DNA from: an uncultured Clostridia bacterium
Lineage (GTDB): Bacteria > Bacillota > Clostridia > Oscillospirales > Acutalibacteraceae
NCBI GenBank assembly: GCA_944380845.1
Contig: CALWIU010000067.1
Coordinates: 1-64,000, forward strand
Length of the DNA stretch: 64,000 bases
Direction: 5' to 3'
Part shown: positions 36,052-45,656 of the stretch, one piece after another
How the letters are laid out: each line of letters starts with the position of its first letter
Numbering within the stretch: the first letter of the stretch is position 1
Program-made: the position numbers and the translations under genes
The notes under the pieces: generated by a model
Told to the model about the DNA's origin: nothing
Database searches by the model: none
The model's input: the letters and a program-made list of their open reading frames with translations, nothing else

Positions 36052-36097
36052 GAAGCCGCAGGCGAACGGGCTTTTCGCTCCGTTTGCTTGCGGCTTC
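36052..36097. terminator. bidirectional hairpin between convergent genes
   Basis: GAAGCCGCA and TGCGGCTTC close an inner GCGAACGG/CCGTTTGC stem; short T-rich sequence follows on the plus strand. It lies between the FAD oxidoreductase and htrA stops. Confidence 0.65.
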
Positions 36098-36128
36098 ATT
36101 CATTTGCTGTCTATTGCTTTTGAAAAAA

Positions 36129-37697
36129 TCAGCGGAAAGGGAAATAGGAAAACGGATCATCTGCTACGGTCGTTTCCGGTATGCTTGTTTCCGGTGCTGC
36201 TGATCCAAGATCCGCTACCAGCTTAACCGTAACATCAAATTCAGAAAGGGAATAGTCCTCATTGATCCGTACCAGAGAAAGTGTCAGCTGGTCTCCCTGC
36301 GAAGAACGCTCGATCAGCGAGGGGAGCGTATCGGAATCATCCAGATCAATGCCGTTGACAGCAACGATCATGTCGCCGTTCTGCGCATCGGTATTGGCAA
36401 GATCGCTGTCCGTGCTGATGGATTCAATCACCAGCGACCCTTTGGGCAAATCGCGAAGCTGGATTACCATGCTGTAAAGCTCATATGCGGATGCCGGACG
36501 ATAGGTGATTCCGAGCTTTGCCCGATCCGGAACATAACCGTTCAAAATCAAATCGTTGACGATTTCCTGCACAATATCGCTGGGAACAGCAAAGCCCATT
36601 CCCTCATATTCTGTTTCGACAATTTTCATGGAGTTGATGCCGATGACCTGACCGAAGGCGTTGACCAGTGCGCCGCCGGAGTTGCCGGGGTTGATGGCAG
36701 CCGTGTGCTGGATGCACTTTGTGGTGTAACCGGTCGAAGAGGAAACCGGACGGGAAATGGCGGAAATCATACCATTGGTAAAAGAGCCGGCAAATTCTGA
36801 GCCGCCGGGGTTGCCGATGGCATATACCGTTTGTCCGACTTCCAGTGAGGATACATCGCCGAATTCGGCTTTTTGCAGTCCGCTTGCTTCAATGCGAAGC
36901 ACACCGATATCGGTACGCGTGTCATAACCGACAACCTGTGCGGAATGGGTGGTTTCATCAGAAAGCATGACAGTAAAGGAGGAATCATCGGCATTTATCA
37001 CATGCGCGCAGGTTACAATATAGGTATATTTTCCTTCGCTGTCTTCTCCCATGATAACGCCGGATCCTTCCGAGGCAAGCTGGCGGGTGGATTTGGAATA
37101 TTGCAGCACACCAACAGAGCTTTCCTTGATCTTCTGATATACTTCCTGCGGGGTCATGGTTTCATCGTCGGACGGTGTATTGAGATTCGCAGGTGGTTCG
37201 GCAAGATTCAGTGACGGACCGTCGGAATTGGTCACATTTTCTTCCGGAATCGCCAGTCCTTCTGTATTTCCATTGCCGCCATCCTGCCGGACAAAGGAAA
37301 AGATAATGCCGATCGCAGCCACCGCTACGGTTATGCAAAGCAGAACGATCAGAACAATCAAGCCGGGATTTCTTTTTTTTCTGGAATCCGGTGCGGCGGA
37401 TCTGCCGTAAGGATAATTGCCGCCGCCCATTGGCGGCTGCCCACCGACGCCGTATTGCCGGTTTTGCTGGCCGTAGGGGTATTGATCCTGCGAATAGGGG
37501 CGTGTGTAGCCGTTGCCCGTGGGTTCGTTCGGTTGCTGTTCCTGGTCGTCCTCTGTTGTTTCATAAGGCGACTGTGTCGATGTCTCGCTGCCTTCGCTGG
37601 CAGCCGGTTTGCCATGATAGGTGCAGCCGTTGCGCTGAGCCTCTTCATCCGGCGCGTCGCCGGTGCCATCTTTTTTTTGATTCCAATCGTCTTGCAA
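36129..37697 (-). CDS. htrA: HtrA/DegP-type membrane serine protease with PDZ domain
   Basis: A 522-aa protease. The N-terminal 95 residues are a cytoplasmic, Gln/Tyr/Pro-rich low-complexity tail, followed by one membrane span (LIVLIVLLCITVAVAAIGII). The extracytoplasmic trypsin-like domain carries the catalytic triad His in TCAHVINAD, Asp in YDTRTDIGVLR and Ser in NPGNSGGALV. A PDZ domain (about 390-480) contains GDMIVAVNGIDL. Such proteases degrade or refold misfolded exported proteins. The gene lies 23 bases downstream of a sensor kinase gene, itself after a response regulator, so the three probably form an envelope-stress operon resembling WalRK/CssRS-HtrA arrangements. Confidence 0.92.
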   Translation of the reverse strand: MQDDWNQKKDGTGDAPDEEAQRNGCTYHGKPAASEGSETSTQSPYETTEDDQEQQPNEPTGNGYTRPYSQDQYPYGQQNRQYGVGGQPPMGGGNYPYGRSAAPDSRKKRNPGLIVLIVLLCITVAVAAIGIIFSFVRQDGGNGNTEGLAIPEENVTNSDGPSLNLAEPPANLNTPSDDETMTPQEVYQKIKESSVGVLQYSKSTRQLASEGSGVIMGEDSEGKYTYIVTCAHVINADDSSFTVMLSDETTHSAQVVGYDTRTDIGVLRIEASGLQKAEFGDVSSLEVGQTVYAIGNPGGSEFAGSFTNGMISAISRPVSSSTGYTTKCIQHTAAINPGNSGGALVNAFGQVIGINSMKIVETEYEGMGFAVPSDIVQEIVNDLILNGYVPDRAKLGITYRPASAYELYSMVIQLRDLPKGSLVIESISTDSDLANTDAQNGDMIVAVNGIDLDDSDTLPSLIERSSQGDQLTLSLVRINEDYSLSEFDVTVKLVADLGSAAPETSIPETTVADDPFSYFPFR

Positions 37698-37720
37698 GGG
37701 ATTTCATCCTTTCCATAGGC

Positions 37721-39283
37721 TCAATTCTGCCGAAGCGGCAGCTCGATTGTAAATTCAGTATATTCATTGTCTTTGCTGGTGGCATAGATTTTACCCTTGT
37801 GCAGCTCGACAATATTTTTGGAGATATACAGTCCCAAACCGACGCTCTTTGTGTTCAGGCTGCGGGATTTATCCACTTTATAGAAACGGTCGAACACCAG
37901 CTTCAAATCTTCATTGGCAAGACCGATGCCGTAATTGCGCACGCGAACCACAGCTTTTTCAAATTCCGCCTTGCAGGAGACCGAGATGGTGCCGTCCTGT
38001 GGGGTGAACTTGACCGCATTATCAATAATATTATAGATCACCTGATTGATCATATCCGGGTCGGCGGTGACCGTAATATTTTCCAGATCATCCAATCCGT
38101 TGATGGTGATATTTTTCTGCGAAATCAACTGTTCAAAGCTCAGGAAGGTTCGGACGATCATTTCCGAAAAGCTGAATTTGGTAAAAGACGGCGTCAGTTC
38201 GCCCGCTTCGATTTTCGACATATTCAGCATAGAGGAAATCAGCCGGGAAAGCCGTCGTACTTCGTCAGACACAATACCGAGATATTTTTTATGCTCTGAG
38301 GGCGGGATCGTTCCATCCAAAATGCCGTCGATAAAGCCGCCGATCGTCGTCATCGGTGTTTTCAGTTCATGTGAAACATTGGCAACAAAATTCCGGCGGG
38401 AATTTTCAATAGCAGACAGATCATTCGCCATCGAATTGAATGCGCGCGTCAGTTCGTGCGTTTCGTCGCTGCCGGGGCGTTCGGGGATCCGATAAGAGAA
38501 ATTCCCTTTTGCATATTGTCTTGTTGCATATAAGATATCCTGAAACGGCTGAATGAATCGCCGCAGAATGGCGTCAATAAACAGGAAGGCAATCAAGACA
38601 GATAAAAGTCCGAAAACAACAAATTGAAGCTGAATCCGTCCCATCGCGTCCGTTAAATTTTGATGATTGTCTTTCGTGACAAAAATAAACCCGGATAAAC
38701 TGGGCGTTTTGCCGGAAATATAAATCGGTGCAGCGGCGATGGACAGCGGCACTTGACTGGAATCGTCAATTTCGCCCATATAAGTTGTCTGCTTGCCGGA
38801 TTCGATTTTCTCCAGCTGCTCTTTGGAAATTTTTATTTTACTGTGCAGGGAACAAACCTGATTCTGTACATATTCGCTTCCCAAATCCAACAGCTCTTTA
38901 CAGATCACAACATCGCCTTCGGTGTTGGTCATAAAAATATCGCAGTCAGAATTTTCGGAAAAGTTTTTGATGGCATAGCAAACAATGACAAGGGCATTTT
39001 CATAGTCGGCAACATAATCGCCGCCGCCGGATACGCTTAAAAGATCGCCGGCAAGACCTGCGACATTTTTAGCTGAGCCATACAGATTTTGCAGTTCCTG
39101 TTGCTTGTAATGATGTGTGACCAAGGTCAACATAATAATGCCGATCCCGGTGGTAACCAGCAGAATCAGCGCGGAAAGGGAGATAAAGTATTTGCGGAAC
39201 AGCCGGCTCTTACGCAGCGGCGTTCCTTTCCCGAAAAGAGCGGAGGCGGACGAAGCCGCCCCCTTTTTCTTTTTTTTCGTCAT
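37721..39283 (-). CDS. sensor histidine kinase
   Basis: A 520-aa membrane sensor. A Lys-rich N-terminus precedes transmembrane helix 1 (ISLSALILLVTTGIGIIMLT), an extracytoplasmic sensor region to about residue 220, and helix 2 (FVVFGLLSVLIAFLFIDAIL). A HAMP linker follows, then a HisKA domain with the phosphorylated His in NVSHELKTPM near residue 308 and an HATPase domain with N box NVIYNIIDNAVKF-like sequence, G1 RVRNYGIGL and SVGLGLYISK. It is encoded 5 bases after the response regulator and upstream of htrA. The signal is likely envelope stress, inferred from that context. Confidence 0.93.
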   Translation of the reverse strand: MTKKKKKGAASSASALFGKGTPLRKSRLFRKYFISLSALILLVTTGIGIIMLTLVTHHYKQQELQNLYGSAKNVAGLAGDLLSVSGGGDYVADYENALVIVCYAIKNFSENSDCDIFMTNTEGDVVICKELLDLGSEYVQNQVCSLHSKIKISKEQLEKIESGKQTTYMGEIDDSSQVPLSIAAAPIYISGKTPSLSGFIFVTKDNHQNLTDAMGRIQLQFVVFGLLSVLIAFLFIDAILRRFIQPFQDILYATRQYAKGNFSYRIPERPGSDETHELTRAFNSMANDLSAIENSRRNFVANVSHELKTPMTTIGGFIDGILDGTIPPSEHKKYLGIVSDEVRRLSRLISSMLNMSKIEAGELTPSFTKFSFSEMIVRTFLSFEQLISQKNITINGLDDLENITVTADPDMINQVIYNIIDNAVKFTPQDGTISVSCKAEFEKAVVRVRNYGIGLANEDLKLVFDRFYKVDKSRSLNTKSVGLGLYISKNIVELHKGKIYATSKDNEYTEFTIELPLRQN

Positions 39284-39288
39284 TGAGA

Positions 39289-39978
39289 TCAGTCTTTGGT
39301 TTCAAATTTATAACCAACGCTCCAAACGGTTTTCAGTTCCCATTTATCGGAAACATTTTCCAGTTTTTCACGCAGTCTTTTTACATGGACATCAACGGTT
39401 CTTGAATCGCCGTAATAATCAAAGCCCCAAACTTCATCCAAAAGCTGGTCGCGGGTAAACACGCGGTTGGGATTGCTTGCCAGATGGTAAATCAGCTCCA
39501 GCTCTTTGGGCGGTGTATTTACGATTTTGCCGTTGACCTTCAGTTCGTAATTCGTCAGGTTGATGGACAGCTTATCGTAATGGACTTCTTTCTGCGGGTC
39601 GTTGATGTGCGAACTCGTACGGCGCAGCACGGCTTTGATCCGCGCAACGACCTCTTTTGTGTCAAAGGGCTTGACGATGTAATCATCCGCTCCCAATTCC
39701 AGACCAAGCACCTTGTCAAAGGTTTCCCCTTTGGCGGTGGTCATGATAATCGGGCAGGATGAAGTCGCGCGAATCTTGCGGCAGACCTGCCAGCCATCCA
39801 GACCCGGGAGCATAATATCCAGAAGAATCAGATTGGGATTCTCTTTCGGGAAAATTTCAACAGCCTGTTGACCGTCATTTGCGATCACAGTGGTGAAACC
39901 CTCTTTTTCAAGGTACATACGAAGCAGTTCGCAGATATTGGTATCGTCATCAACGATCATAATTTTTTCGTTCGCCAT
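39289..39978 (-). CDS. OmpR/PhoB-family response regulator
   Basis: A 229-aa two-domain regulator. The receiver domain has the acidic pair DDD in KIMIVDDDTNI, the phosphoacceptor Asp in LILLDIMLPG near residue 52, the Thr of IIMTTAKG and the Lys of YIVKPFD. The C-terminal winged helix has the OmpR recognition pattern FTRDQLLDEVWGFDYYGDSRTVDVHVKRL. Start 39978 is chosen because a GAAAGAGA site lies about 9 bases upstream; the longer frame is not supported. A TATAAT element lies at 40029-40034 on the minus strand with a poor -35. It is first in the regulator-kinase-htrA operon. Confidence 0.93.
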   Translation of the reverse strand: MANEKIMIVDDDTNICELLRMYLEKEGFTTVIANDGQQAVEIFPKENPNLILLDIMLPGLDGWQVCRKIRATSSCPIIMTTAKGETFDKVLGLELGADDYIVKPFDTKEVVARIKAVLRRTSSHINDPQKEVHYDKLSINLTNYELKVNGKIVNTPPKELELIYHLASNPNRVFTRDQLLDEVWGFDYYGDSRTVDVHVKRLREKLENVSDKWELKTVWSVGYKFETKD

Positions 39979-40204
39979 AATAATCATCTCTTTCTTTTCG
40001 ATCGGCAGGATTTTCCTGCCCAACCTTTATTATAACTGATAAATATTGACTTAAAATGGAAAGATATATGTATTATATCCGATTTTTTCGATTTTTGGTG
40101 AACGGGAAACAAATATTATCAGAATTTTTCTCAGAATTTGTATAGCCGGGCATTCACAAAAAATCCACAGTTTTTCAAAAAATCTTTTTCGTATGGTTCA
40201 TAAA

Positions 40205-42124
40205 TCAGTTTGTGCCAAAGTGTCTGGATTTATTCTTTGGTTTTTTTTGCGCTTTTTCCCTTGCGCGCAGACCGAACAAAACCGCGATAATGACCGCGGC
40301 TGCCGCCATGGGCAGTAAAATCCATAAGACGCCAGATCCACGAACACTGTCAGACAGATCAGTATCCTGGATGTTTTGCGCAGACAGATGGCGTTTGATA
40401 GCGGTTATGCCGGTAATATAGCCGTTGGCATCGGTCAGATATTCATACCCTTCCGGCGGGCTGCCCGCCTGTGACAGCAGCATGGGGACGCCTTCCGCGC
40501 CCGGAGCAATGGTCAAGGAAGAGGATTGATTCAGAAAACCAGCAGAACCGGATTGTCCCGAAACAACCGTGCCGCCCGATGTGCCGGAACCGCCCGAGGG
40601 AGTAACAAACTGGCCGCTGCCGCCGGAGGCGGTAAACATGAGCTGCGACAAGTAGTCACTGCCGGAAGAAGAGCCGGCAGACGGAGAGCCGGAGGGGGCG
40701 GTATTGATATCGGGAACCATCAGTGTCAGTACATTGGTTACCTGAGAGGGAAGTTCTGTCCCGAGCACTGTCAGTGCGCCGGTTGCTGAACCGAGCAGAT
40801 TATTGCCGACAATCCCCAAAAGCGAGTTGCCGCCGGTTGTTCCCCCAGTCGAGTTGTTTTCCGGGGCTTCTTCACTGCCTTGCAAAACAGTCAGGGTGTA
40901 GCTTTGCGAAGTGGTTTTTTCCGGGCTTTGATAGGTGACGGTAATGGTGATATCCTGTGAATCAAGCTGTGGATCCAGCGCGCATTCGACATAGCTTCTG
41001 TCGGCGACCAGTTCCCCGTTGATTTCGATCATGATTGTTTCCGTCGCGGTAGATGTCCGATATGCCTGCGGGCAAACCCAAATACGGGACCGGCGATATT
41101 TCAGCTGCGTTTCATAATGCGGGATATCCGCGTAAAATTCACCGGCTTCCAGTGAAAAATATTCGGTGTTCGCGGCAACGGCGGTAAAGGCTTCCGAATA
41201 GCTCATGCCGCTTCGGATGGTAATGTTCGCGTCTCTGCCCATGACCTGAAGAAGATAGAAGGGCACTTCGCCGCGGTTCAGCGCCGATTGCAGCAGTTCC
41301 GGATCCAGGGAAATATCATATTCCATACCCAGAAGCGCGGCTAAATATTTTTGCTTCAGTTCATCAAAATCGGCGTTTTCCGCATCGATGGAAATGCCGA
41401 GCTGCCGAATCATCATTACGGCGATCATACGGTAAACTTCTTCGTCCGGCGTTTGTTTCGTAACAGAATAGCCGTTGGTCATCAATGCGATTTTGCAGGC
41501 GATCAGCACATATTCATCGATGGTATCGACTGTGCCAATACTCCATGCCGCCAGTGTTGCGGCGTCAATATTGAAAACCTGCGTCATGCACTGGATCAAT
41601 GCTGCCTGCACGCTCATGCCCGGTGTGATGGTTACATTGACTGCGCCGGTGGACAGCAGCGTATACAGTGCCCGGGCAAAAATCAGATTTTCCTGGTCGC
41701 CCAAACCGCCCTGCGGATACGCGATCCCCAGATCCGTCAGGTATTCCATGATAAATTCATCGCTGACATTGCGCGTCGCTTCCGATGCAAACTGGTTGAT
41801 GTATTGCAGCACATAGAGATACGCGGCTTTTGACGCGCTGGCGTCCAGTGTAAACAGCTGTGTATAATAATTGACTTCCGAGCGGAATCCCTCTGGCGTG
41901 ACCGAATAGGGATATTCCGGCTTTGGCGTCAGGGTCAAAGCCGTCATCGTGCCCTGGGTGTTGGTCATATCTTCCCTTGCGTCCAGTGCTTTCAGCCAGG
42001 CGGGGTTGGAAACAGAGTAAGAAAACTGCGTTTCAACCGTGACCAGCGTTGCCGCTGAAGCGAACGGCAGCAGCATTGACACGATTAGCAGAATCGCAAA
42101 AAAAACAGATAAGCGTTTTTTCAT
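40205..42124 (-). CDS. membrane-anchored surface protein, cadherin-like beta-sandwich type
   Basis: A 639-aa exported protein of unknown function. A signal peptide (KRLSVFFAILLIVSMLLPFAS) precedes a mainly helical region to about residue 340. A short beta domain at about residues 345-410 ends in SQSYTLTVL, resembling Cadherin-like/Big-type sandwich domains. A long Ser/Gly/Thr-rich linker (about 420-570) follows, then a C-terminal transmembrane helix (VLWILLPMAAAAVIIAVLFG) and a basic tail. This is an N-out, single-anchor layout. It has no enzymatic motif that I recognise. It sits on the same strand as galM but with its own spacing of 34 bases, so may be co-transcribed with it. Confidence 0.72.
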   Translation of the reverse strand: MKKRLSVFFAILLIVSMLLPFASAATLVTVETQFSYSVSNPAWLKALDAREDMTNTQGTMTALTLTPKPEYPYSVTPEGFRSEVNYYTQLFTLDASASKAAYLYVLQYINQFASEATRNVSDEFIMEYLTDLGIAYPQGGLGDQENLIFARALYTLLSTGAVNVTITPGMSVQAALIQCMTQVFNIDAATLAAWSIGTVDTIDEYVLIACKIALMTNGYSVTKQTPDEEVYRMIAVMMIRQLGISIDAENADFDELKQKYLAALLGMEYDISLDPELLQSALNRGEVPFYLLQVMGRDANITIRSGMSYSEAFTAVAANTEYFSLEAGEFYADIPHYETQLKYRRSRIWVCPQAYRTSTATETIMIEINGELVADRSYVECALDPQLDSQDITITVTYQSPEKTTSQSYTLTVLQGSEEAPENNSTGGTTGGNSLLGIVGNNLLGSATGALTVLGTELPSQVTNVLTLMVPDINTAPSGSPSAGSSSGSDYLSQLMFTASGGSGQFVTPSGGSGTSGGTVVSGQSGSAGFLNQSSSLTIAPGAEGVPMLLSQAGSPPEGYEYLTDANGYITGITAIKRHLSAQNIQDTDLSDSVRGSGVLWILLPMAAAAVIIAVLFGLRAREKAQKKPKNKSRHFGTN

Positions 42125-42158
42125 GGCCGGAAATACTCCTTAAACTGTGAAAAATCGA

Positions 42159-43202
42159 TCAGGCGCGGAATGAAAAAATGGTTTCACACTCTGCTTTTTC
42201 TCCGGCGTCAAACAGGCAGGAGGGAAAAGAGGCGTGATGAGGCGTGTCAGGATAGTATTGTGTTTCCAGACAAAAGCCGCAGCGCTTGTTCATCGGAATG
42301 CCGTTTTTCCCGGGGATGCCGTTCAAAAAGTTTCCGGCATAAAATTGAATGCCCGGCAGATCGGTAGAAACCGTCATCGTGATTCCCGTCGCAGGGCATT
42401 TGACGATTGCTGCGGTCCGCATCGTGCCGTCCCAGTGGTCGATGCAGAAGTTATGGTCAAACCCGCCGGTGTTCTGTAATTGCTCACAGGGCACATCAAT
42501 ATCCTTCCCAATGGGTTTTGCGGTTGTGAAGTCAAAAGGCGTACCTTTGACCGAGCGGATCTCGCCGGTCGGAATGCTGTGCTTGTCTACCGGGGTAAAG
42601 GCAGAAGCAAAAAGCGTCAGTTCATGATCGAGGATATCACCGTTGCCGAATCCGCCCAAATGGAAGTAAGTATGATTGGTGGGGTTGATATAGGTTTTGC
42701 GGTCGGAGGTGCAGGAATAATGGATCCGCAGTTCATTTTCTTCGGTCAGGGTATAGGTGATTTGCGCCTGGATGGCACCGGGATAGCCATTCAGCATATC
42801 TTCACGGGTGTAGGAAAAGCAAACGGCGTTTTCGCCGGCTGCCTGTCCGTTCCACACCGTGTGGGTATATTCACCCCCGCTGTGCAGGGTCTGTATGTTG
42901 TCTTCGTTTTTTATCAAAGGATAGTCTTTGCCATCGATGCACAGGGAGCCGCCGCCGATACGGTTGGCGTACGGACCGGCAATCGCACCCTGATAATCCG
43001 AGCGGTGCTGTAGCCCGTCCATATCGTCAAAGCCGACGGTCACATCCCGCATCTCGCCGGTCTGATCCGGCACCAGGATGCTTTCGATCCCCGCGCCGTA
43101 TTCAAGCAGCCGAACGCGCATGCCGGCATGATTTTGTAAGGTAAAGCAATAGACTTCTTTCCCGTTATCGGTTTTCCCGAAAAGCTCTTTTGTAACGCAC
43201 AT
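42159..43202 (-). CDS. galM: aldose 1-epimerase (mutarotase)
   Basis: A 347-aa beta-sandwich enzyme that interconverts alpha and beta anomers of galactose, glucose and similar aldoses. Visible motifs are LEYGAGIESILVPD near the N-terminus, GPYANRIGGGSL, the catalytic His in NPTNHTYFHLGG near residue 172 and the C-terminal catalytic Glu in CGFCLETQYYPDTPHH near residue 311. Length matches the GalM family. No galactokinase or uridyltransferase gene lies nearby. It is transcribed from its own promoter. Confidence 0.92.
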   Translation of the reverse strand: MCVTKELFGKTDNGKEVYCFTLQNHAGMRVRLLEYGAGIESILVPDQTGEMRDVTVGFDDMDGLQHRSDYQGAIAGPYANRIGGGSLCIDGKDYPLIKNEDNIQTLHSGGEYTHTVWNGQAAGENAVCFSYTREDMLNGYPGAIQAQITYTLTEENELRIHYSCTSDRKTYINPTNHTYFHLGGFGNGDILDHELTLFASAFTPVDKHSIPTGEIRSVKGTPFDFTTAKPIGKDIDVPCEQLQNTGGFDHNFCIDHWDGTMRTAAIVKCPATGITMTVSTDLPGIQFYAGNFLNGIPGKNGIPMNKRCGFCLETQYYPDTPHHASFPSCLFDAGEKAECETIFSFRA

Positions 43203-43257
43203 AAAGATTTCAGTCCCCTTCCTTTTTACAATAAAGGATCCGTTTCATTTCATCATA

Positions 43258-43286
43258 ATTTTACACTTCTTTTTTCCTTTCGTCAA
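43258..43286 (-). promoter_or_regulatory. promoter of galM
   Basis: On the minus strand TTGACG (43281-43286) and TAAAAT (43258-43263) are 17 bases apart. Confidence 0.65.
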
Positions 43287-43359
43287 CGGCAGTCCTTAAT
43301 ATTCAGACAAAGTTTATAGTTTTGTGATCTCTTTTTCCGAAAGTCACGCCCCCTTGTCC

Positions 43360-43388
43360 TTGACATCAGGCGGAAAAGCTCTTATTAT
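43360..43388 (+). promoter_or_regulatory. promoter of the FHA-FtsW-PBP operon
   Basis: TTGACA at 43360-43365 and TATTAT at 43383-43388 are separated by 17 bases, 36 bases before the start codon. Confidence 0.75.
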
Positions 43389-43423
43389 AAAAGAAAAACC
43401 AGCCGCCGAAGGGAGGAAACGGG

Positions 43424-44227
43424 ATGGATCTGCAACTGCTGGGCGCTTATGGCGGACTGATCTTTCGGGTGCTGCTGAGCGTCAGCATTTTGTTCTTTCT
43501 TCTGATCAGCCTGCTTTTGCTGTTCAACCGGAATTACGGGAAAAATGTAATTGCCCGCTTTATCAATGCCATAAGCGGTGAAACAGTAGATATTTCATCT
43601 TGGGAGGTTTCACTCGGCAGAGCCAAAACCTGTGACATCGTTTTGAACAATCCGACAGTGTCCCGGTTCCATGCGGTAGTGGTTCGCCGGGGAAAGGGCT
43701 GGATGATTTTTGACACCAACTCCAAAAGCGGGATTTTGGTGAACGGGAAAAAGATCGATAAGCGCGCGTTTATTTATGACGGGGATATTATTTCGATGGG
43801 CACTTCTGTTTTGACTTTCCGTTCTCCGCTGTTCAAACGCCCGCAAGCGCAGAAAAAATCCGATGCAGCCTATCAAAAGATCCCTGCTGAACGCAAGGTC
43901 GTTACGGCGGCAAGGAAAGATGCGGGCAGAGCCATTTCCGCACTCGTCAATCTGGCGGATCAGTCGCTGGTGCTGCTGTTTGCTGAAGATTATATTATCG
44001 GCAGAGCAGCCGATTGTGATATCGTGCTGCCGGTCATGACCGTATCAAAGCATCACGCCCGGCTTTTGCGTCAGGGGTCGTCCTGGCGGCTGGAAGATTT
44101 GCGTTCGCGTGCCGGTACGCAGCTGAACGGCACAGATGTGATCGGCTCCGTACCGCTTCGCGGCGGGGATGTAATCAATGTCGGCGGCGTCTATTTCCGT
44201 TTTATTGCCGACTATATGAACGAATAA
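43424..44227 (+). CDS. membrane protein with two FHA domains
   Basis: A 267-aa protein with one N-terminal membrane span (IFRVLLSVSILFFLLISLLLLF) and two cytoplasmic forkhead-associated domains. The first, about residues 65-130, shows LGRAKTCDIVLNN, SRFHAVV and NSKSGILVNG. The second, about 185-262, shows IGRAADCDIVLP, SKHHARL and RAGTQLNG. FHA domains bind phosphothreonine peptides, so this protein probably recruits a Ser/Thr-kinase substrate to the division or elongation machinery. It precedes an FtsW/RodA and a transpeptidase gene, as FHA genes do in actinobacterial wall clusters. No kinase or phosphatase gene is in the window. Ribosome binding site AGGGAGG. Confidence 0.9.
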   Translation: MDLQLLGAYGGLIFRVLLSVSILFFLLISLLLLFNRNYGKNVIARFINAISGETVDISSWEVSLGRAKTCDIVLNNPTVSRFHAVVVRRGKGWMIFDTNSKSGILVNGKKIDKRAFIYDGDIISMGTSVLTFRSPLFKRPQAQKKSDAAYQKIPAERKVVTAARKDAGRAISALVNLADQSLVLLFAEDYIIGRAADCDIVLPVMTVSKHHARLLRQGSSWRLEDLRSRAGTQLNGTDVIGSVPLRGGDVINVGGVYFRFIADYMNE

Positions 44228-44273
44228 GGAAAGGGGGCGCGCCGCCGCGCGAAATTTCGCAGGCGGGTTTGAT

Positions 44274-45650
44274 ATGGCAGATCCAAAAACCAAAAAACGC
44301 GGCAGTGTTTATGCTGTCGATGCGCCTCGTCGGACAGGGACGGCAACGCGTAAGAAACATAAAAATTATATTCCGCCTGATCTGGAACTGAAAAAGGGAA
44401 AAATCCGTGAAAAAATCGGCAAATGGTTTGTTTTAATGATCTTTTTAACGGTGTTGGAAGCAGCGATGGATTTGTCCGCTCTGAACGGATTGACCGAGCA
44501 GGAGCTTCCGGGCGTTATTCTTTTGCTGGGAATTTATTTCGCTGCACAGTGGGTGTACTACTTTGTGGCGGGGGTTCTGCTCAGACGGCGGATGGAACTG
44601 GAAATGGCGGGTTTTTTGCTTTCCAACATCAGTCTTGCCATCACCGCCAGCGTATACCCGGATCGGATTCGCACGCAGCTGATCGCCGTAATCGGCGGAA
44701 TTCTGGTCTTTGCTTTTTTGACATGGTTTATGGGCAATGTCAATCGCGTCACCGTCAGCCGGATGCCTATCGGTATCGCTGCGGTGGGACTTTTGGCGCT
44801 GACGCTGGTTCTGGCGGAATATAACAACGGCGCTAAAAACTGGTTGTTTTTAGGTCCGCTTTCCATTCAGCCTTCTGAGATTGTAAAGGTCGCCTTTGTT
44901 TTTGTCGGTGCGGCGACGCTGGATAAAATTCAAAATACCCGTTCGATTGCAAAATATGTCGTTTTTGCCATGGTCTGCGTCGGATTGCTGTTTTTGATGC
45001 TGGATTTCGGTACGGCGCTGATCTTTTTCGCAACCTTCCTGATCATTGCTTTCCTGCGCTCGGGCGATATCAAAACCATTGTGCTGATTTGCACGGCGGC
45101 GCTGATGGGCGGCATTTTTATCATTTTATATAAACCTTATGTCGCCAGCCGATTTGCAACTTATCGCCACATCTGGGAGTATATCGATGCGGGCGGTATG
45201 CAGCAGACCCGAACGATCATTTATTCCCTCAGCGGCGGGCTGTTCGGCGTAGGACTTGGCAACGGCAAACTGCGCAATGTGTTTGCCGCAACGGAAGATC
45301 TGGTTTTCGGCGTGGTTTGCGAGGAATTGGGGATGCTGACGGCTATCGCGATTATGGCGGCATATGTTTTGCTGTTGGTTTATGCGATTCGCGGTGCAAA
45401 ATATGCCCGTTCTTCCTTTTATGCAATTGCCGCCTGCTCGGCAGCCGGTATGATTCTCTTTCAGGCGATGCTCAATGTGTTTGGCGTTACGGATATCCTG
45501 CCGTTCACCGGCGTGACACTGCCCTTTATCAGCCGTGGCGGTTCGAGTATGCTTTGTTCGTGGGGACTGCTTGCCTTTTTGAAAAGTATGGATATCCGCA
45601 CATATCCGAAGGTCATGCGCGAGCTGTACCAGCAAAAAGAAAGGATCTGA
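44274..45650 (+). CDS. FtsW/RodA/SpoVE-family peptidoglycan polymerase
   Basis: A 458-aa SEDS glycosyltransferase that polymerises lipid II. A basic, soluble N-terminus of about 50 residues is followed by about twelve membrane segments. Motifs are GAKNWLFLGPLSIQPSEIVKVAF in the centre, DFGTALIFFATF, and the family signature around LPFTGVTLPFISRGGSSM near the C-terminus. It stands between an FHA gene and a cognate class B PBP gene (6 bases downstream), the usual SEDS-bPBP pairing. Whether it serves division, elongation or sporulation cannot be told from sequence. Confidence 0.92.
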   Translation: MADPKTKKRGSVYAVDAPRRTGTATRKKHKNYIPPDLELKKGKIREKIGKWFVLMIFLTVLEAAMDLSALNGLTEQELPGVILLLGIYFAAQWVYYFVAGVLLRRRMELEMAGFLLSNISLAITASVYPDRIRTQLIAVIGGILVFAFLTWFMGNVNRVTVSRMPIGIAAVGLLALTLVLAEYNNGAKNWLFLGPLSIQPSEIVKVAFVFVGAATLDKIQNTRSIAKYVVFAMVCVGLLFLMLDFGTALIFFATFLIIAFLRSGDIKTIVLICTAALMGGIFIILYKPYVASRFATYRHIWEYIDAGGMQQTRTIIYSLSGGLFGVGLGNGKLRNVFAATEDLVFGVVCEELGMLTAIAIMAAYVLLLVYAIRGAKYARSSFYAIAACSAAGMILFQAMLNVFGVTDILPFTGVTLPFISRGGSSMLCSWGLLAFLKSMDIRTYPKVMRELYQQKERI

Positions 45651-45656
45651 CGCAGC